Positions 61,048-64,000 of a DNA stretch of 64,000 bases are shown piece after piece. This DNA comes from an uncultured Flavobacteriales bacterium (GTDB lineage: Bacteria > Bacteroidota > Bacteroidia > Flavobacteriales_G > Salibacteraceae). A program made the position numbers and the translations under genes. The stretch lies in contig CAKZKD010000002.1 of the NCBI GenBank assembly GCA_937121175.1, positions 62,001 through 126,000 on the forward strand, in the 5' to 3' direction. Position 1 is the stretch's first letter; each line of letters opens with the position of its first letter. The notes under the pieces are model-generated. The model saw only the letters and a program-made list of their open reading frames with translations. It did no database searches and had not been told where the DNA came from.

Positions 61048-62898
61048 ATGACAAACAAACAGTTGGCATATTTCTTAGGGCTTACAGCAACTTTTTTGTG
61101 TGTTGTTTTTTACTTGTTCAAGGTTGATGGCCGCCAAAACCCCAATTGGATTAAAACAATTGAAAGTGATGGATTGGGGTATCATATGTATCTTTTGGCA
61201 ATAGCACATAATGACTTTGAATACCAATTTGCAGATCAACTAGATTCAGTTTATCCTGACGGTGTAAAGAGTAAACTTTCTTATACCAGAAACCAAAGAA
61301 ACTTTACAAAATACTACTGTGGTGTTGCGCTTATGTCTGCGCCTTTTTTTGGTTGCGCGTTCGTGTTTTCAGCAATCTTTAATTTTCCAGTGGATGGTCT
61401 TTCACTACCATTTCAATATGCAGCTTTTTTAGCGGCTTTAAGTTACTTTTTGGCTGGATTATGGCTAATTAATAAACTACTCGTTGGCTTTAAGGTACAG
61501 GCTTTTTCTTCCTTCTTGGTATTGTTTGGAGTCGTTTTCGCCACCAATACGATTATCTACATTTTTAAGGAGCCTGGGTTGTCTCATGTTTATGTATTCT
61601 TTCTGCTATCGCTTCTTTTAGTGTTATTTCAATGGGTTGTTACAAAACGCAACTGGGGTTTATTATACCCAATTGGTTTGATTTGTGGGCTAATGGCAGT
61701 TGTTCGACCTACTTCAATTCTATCTGTATTTTTTGTTTTTCTACTTTTTCCAAATTCTTCAGAAGCTAAATTATTTTTTAATCAACTTCTCGCTCATTCT
61801 AAAACCGTACTAATTAGCTTGTGTATAGCCCTAATTCCAATTGCCATACAACTGGTTTTTTATTACTTACAAACAGGAGATTTCATCATATATTCATACG
61901 GCGATGAAGGATTCGATTTTATTCACCCTGAAACCTTCAACTTTCTTTTTAGCTTTAAAAAAGGCTGGTTACTTTACACTCCCTTTATGGTCCTAATACT
62001 TTTAGGCGTGAGGTATTGGTACAAATTCTCAAAATATAGGCTGCTCGTATTTAGCGCCACTCTTGGCATAATAGTTTGGGTACTATCCTCATGGTGGAGT
62101 TGGTATTTTGGTGGAAGTTTTGGGATGCGTGCAATGATAGATTTTTATCCCGTTTGTTCAATTGCCATAGGTGTTGGATTGAAGAACATTAAAAAAAATT
62201 ATTTTACATTCCTCACAGCTCTTTTTGTACTTTGTTGTGCTGCTTTAAACCTAACTCAAGCCTATCAATACAATGCTAATATTTTAGACGCAGAGCATAT
62301 GTCCAAAGACAAATATTTTCAGGTTTTCTTGAACACCTCAGACAATGTAAAACACATTACTGCAAATCAATTTGACCCTTTTAGAATTTTAAATCCAATT
62401 GACAGTACTGTGCAAGCAACGGGAAGCTACTCGACAACTGGTTGGAATTGCGACATGACTAATAAACTCTTGTTTAAGGACAAACAGTTCTTGAGTCCCA
62501 TTGAAATCATTGATAAGGTATCGCCGTACTCTTGTGGGGTTGATATTATTTTTGATAGTGTGCTTTCCCGGCAACATAAGATTGTTGTAAAAGTTGAAGC
62601 CGAAGTTCTAGCGGGGACCAAAGTGCCAAAAGGGTTAGTGGTAGTAACTAGCAGTGGAGATGATGGAGGGTGGTATGGAAGAAGGCTCGCTTCACAAGTT
62701 CGTAAAAAAAACCAGTGGAGTTCTATTTGCTTTTTGTTTTTGGTCGGTGATGTAAGCAACACTGTAAAATCAATTAATACGTACATCTACAACCCTGAAG
62801 AAGAAAAAATATTTGTTTCAGGTATAAAACATACTGTTTACTATTGTGTTGATAAATCAGAACATGAACAAGCTAAGTATAATAATACCAGCCTTTAA
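61048..62898 (+). CDS. multi-pass GT-C-like membrane glycosyltransferase candidate
   Basis: A 616-residue membrane protein with about 10-12 hydrophobic segments up to residue 420 (for example [50 protein letters not shown]) and a C-terminal soluble domain (about 425-616). The first loop after TM1 carries [13 protein letters not shown], an acidic segment in the position used by GT-C enzymes. No classical signature is exact, so glycosyl transfer is inference from topology and from the adjacent GT2 gene, which overlaps its 3' end by 35 bases. Confidence 0.7.
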   Translation: MTNKQLAYFLGLTATFLCVVFYLFKVDGRQNPNWIKTIESDGLGYHMYLLAIAHNDFEYQFADQLDSVYPDGVKSKLSYTRNQRNFTKYYCGVALMSAPFFGCAFVFSAIFNFPVDGLSLPFQYAAFLAALSYFLAGLWLINKLLVGFKVQAFSSFLVLFGVVFATNTIIYIFKEPGLSHVYVFFLLSLLLVLFQWVVTKRNWGLLYPIGLICGLMAVVRPTSILSVFFVFLLFPNSSEAKLFFNQLLAHSKTVLISLCIALIPIAIQLVFYYLQTGDFIIYSYGDEGFDFIHPETFNFLFSFKKGWLLYTPFMVLILLGVRYWYKFSKYRLLVFSATLGIIVWVLSSWWSWYFGGSFGMRAMIDFYPVCSIAIGVGLKNIKKNYFTFLTALFVLCCAALNLTQAYQYNANILDAEHMSKDKYFQVFLNTSDNVKHITANQFDPFRILNPIDSTVQATGSYSTTGWNCDMTNKLLFKDKQFLSPIEIIDKVSPYSCGVDIIFDSVLSRQHKIVVKVEAEVLAGTKVPKGLVVVTSSGDDGGWYGRRLASQVRKKNQWSSICFLFLVGDVSNTVKSINTYIYNPEEEKIFVSGIKHTVYYCVDKSEHEQAKYNNTSL

Positions 62899-63580
62899 CG
62901 AGGCTAAAACTATTCACCTAATCTTGAATAAGGTTCAAGGGGTAACCCTATTGAATAATATTGAAAAGGAAATTATTATTGTTGATGACTGTTCGACTGA
63001 TAATACCTTAAACGCAGTTGAACAGTACAAGCTAAATAATTCTGAACTTAACATTGTTTTCTTCAAACAAGAAAAAAACAAAGGAAAGGGTGCTGCTTTG
63101 CATAGGGGAATCAAAGAAGCGACGGGAGACTATTTAATTATTCAGGATGCTGACCTCGAATACGACCCAGAAGAATATAACCTGCTTCTAAAACCCGTAT
63201 TAGATGGTTTTGCAGATGTCGTGTATGGTTCAAGGTTTCTTGGTGGAAACCCCCACCGAATTTTGTTTTTTTGGCATAGCATAGGAAATCAGTTTCTCAC
63301 TTTTCTATCCAATATGTTTAACAACCTTAACCTAACTGACATGGAAACGTGTTACAAGCTTTTCAACACCAAAATGATTCAAAAATTAACGCTGAAAGAA
63401 AATCGTTTCGGTTTTGAACCTGAGGTTACTGCTAAAATATCACGGATTCCGAATGTTAGAATTTATGAAGTGGGAATTAGCTACTATGGTCGTACCTATG
63501 CTGAGGGAAAGAAGATTAACTGGAAAGATGGTTTTCGTGCGCTGTACTGCATAGCAAAGTACGGTATTTTACGTAGTTAA
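62864..63580 (+). CDS. family 2 glycosyltransferase (dolichyl/polyprenyl-phosphate mannosyltransferase-like)
   Basis: 238 residues of the GT-A fold: [15 protein letters not shown] at the start, DDCSTDNT, then the metal-binding DxD-type [12 protein letters not shown] and [11 protein letters not shown]. The C-terminal [15 protein letters not shown] and [19 protein letters not shown] match polyprenyl-phosphate sugar transferases, which charge lipid carriers used by GT-C enzymes. ATG at 62864; an upstream GTG (62846) is in frame. The start lies 35 bases inside the preceding gene, indicating a translationally coupled pair. Confidence 0.9.
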   Translation: MNKLSIIIPAFNEAKTIHLILNKVQGVTLLNNIEKEIIIVDDCSTDNTLNAVEQYKLNNSELNIVFFKQEKNKGKGAALHRGIKEATGDYLIIQDADLEYDPEEYNLLLKPVLDGFADVVYGSRFLGGNPHRILFFWHSIGNQFLTFLSNMFNNLNLTDMETCYKLFNTKMIQKLTLKENRFGFEPEVTAKISRIPNVRIYEVGISYYGRTYAEGKKINWKDGFRALYCIAKYGILRS

Positions 63581-63599
63581 ATACCGAAAATCCTGTAGG

Positions 63600-63629
63600 T
63601 TGGTCGATTAATAAGTTGTTTTATATTTG
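63600..63629 (+). promoter_or_regulatory. promoter with TTG and TATATTTG boxes
   Basis: TTG at 63600-63602 and TATATTTG at 63622-63629 with a 19-nt spacer, the Bacteroidota consensus spacing, 26 nt before the ATG at 63656. Confidence 0.65.
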
Positions 63630-63655
63630 CACCTAAATTTAAAAATTATAAAACC

Positions 63656-64000
63656 ATGAGAAAATTAGTAATGGGATTAGCAGTGTCCTCGATGATATTA
63701 ACTGCATGTAACAAAGAACCGGAAGTGTCTATGACTGTTCCTTCTACTGGTGAAGTAGGTGTAGCTGTAGCAATGACAAACAATTCGGATGTAAAGAAAG
63801 TATATAATGCTCAGTGGAGTTTTGGTGACGGTGGTGCTGCTTCTACTTGGAATGCAAGTCATGTTTATGATGAGCCAGGAGATTACACAGTAACCCTTAC
63901 AGCAACAAACAAAAAAGGCAATATGGCTACAAGCCAAACGCAGGTAGTTTCTGTTACTGACAACGGAATTTCGGCGTTAGAAGACAAAATGGAAGAAGAA
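63656..64000 (+). CDS. PKD-domain lipoprotein, 3' end outside the window
   Basis: The first 115 codons of an open frame that runs off the right edge. Signal peptide with lipobox before Cys18 (MILTACNKE), then a PKD domain (about 22-100) with QWSFGDGGAAS, HVYDEPGDYTVTLTATN. An acidic stretch (EDKMEEE) is reached at the edge. Such lipoproteins bind polymers or proteins at the surface; the full domain set cannot be known. Confidence 0.88.
   Translation, partial: MRKLVMGLAVSSMILTACNKEPEVSMTVPSTGEVGVAVAMTNNSDVKKVYNAQWSFGDGGAASTWNASHVYDEPGDYTVTLTATNKKGNMATSQTQVVSVTDNGISALEDKMEEE

Overview
The window is a compact, AT-rich stretch of chromosome from a Bacteroidota bacterium, most likely a marine-type member of the Flavobacteriales. 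The evidence is the set of proteins with type IX secretion (T9SS) C-terminal sorting tails, PKD, FG-GAP and sortilin-like propeller modules, many lipoproteins with a Cys-Lys-Lys start, and the Bacteroidota promoter box TAnnTTTG (often 19-22 nt before the start codon). Ribosome binding sites are weak, tRNA genes lack an encoded CCA, and families such as DUF3078, DUF2723, DUF6341 and DUF6427 are present. I see no CRISPR array, prophage, insertion sequence or rRNA.

Layout. 1-12.3 kb holds surface and periplasmic proteins (lipoproteins, a cyclophilin, a ChaN-like protein, a 1678-residue propeller protein, an M43 metalloprotease coupled to an atypical SDR), then a 3-hydroxyanthranilate dioxygenase and the ribosome rescue factor ArfB. 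12.4-14.2 kb is a LytS/LytR-type two-component pair. 14.5-17.5 kb is a YHYH lipoprotein, a sulfatase lipoprotein and a membrane-anchored exported protein. 17.55-18.24 kb is a non-coding region with a REP-like palindrome, two tandem 117-bp units containing covarying hairpins, a terminator and tRNA-Asn. 18.3-26.4 kb has adenosine kinase, dxs-rnhA, a MORN-repeat protein, a rhodanese/haem/thioredoxin operon, an iodotyrosine-deiodinase-like flavoprotein and purN. 26.4-34 kb has MscS, DUF3078, GH3-like, TPR, a degenerate receiver, a beta-barrel and an FG-GAP T9SS protein. 34-38 kb has DAHP synthase-chorismate mutase and the hemA-hemC-hemD haem operon. 38-46 kb has a lipoprotein, tRNA-Gln, a large DUF2723 membrane protein, a polysaccharide deacetylase, RNase R and ferritin. 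46-54 kb has a radical SAM protein facing a gpsA / S9 peptidase / small protein / GNAT / QueC-like run, then a propeller lipoprotein and DUF6427. 53.9-64 kb has DUF6341, purD, a redoxin, methylmalonyl-CoA epimerase, an amino-acid-oxidase-like flavoprotein, tRNA-Ala, polA, a GT-C-like membrane protein with a GT2 partner, and a PKD lipoprotein cut by the window edge.

Most genes are housekeeping or cell-surface functions in short operons whose stops and starts touch or overlap. Four points stand out. The tandem element beside tRNA-Asn has four compensatory base-pair changes between its copies. rnhA has its complete catalytic core only if it starts at a non-ATG/GTG/TTG codon. An uncharacterised QueC-like plus zinc-knuckle GNAT operon sits opposite a radical SAM gene. 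A bacterial iodotyrosine deiodinase homologue keeps the full substrate-binding triad.
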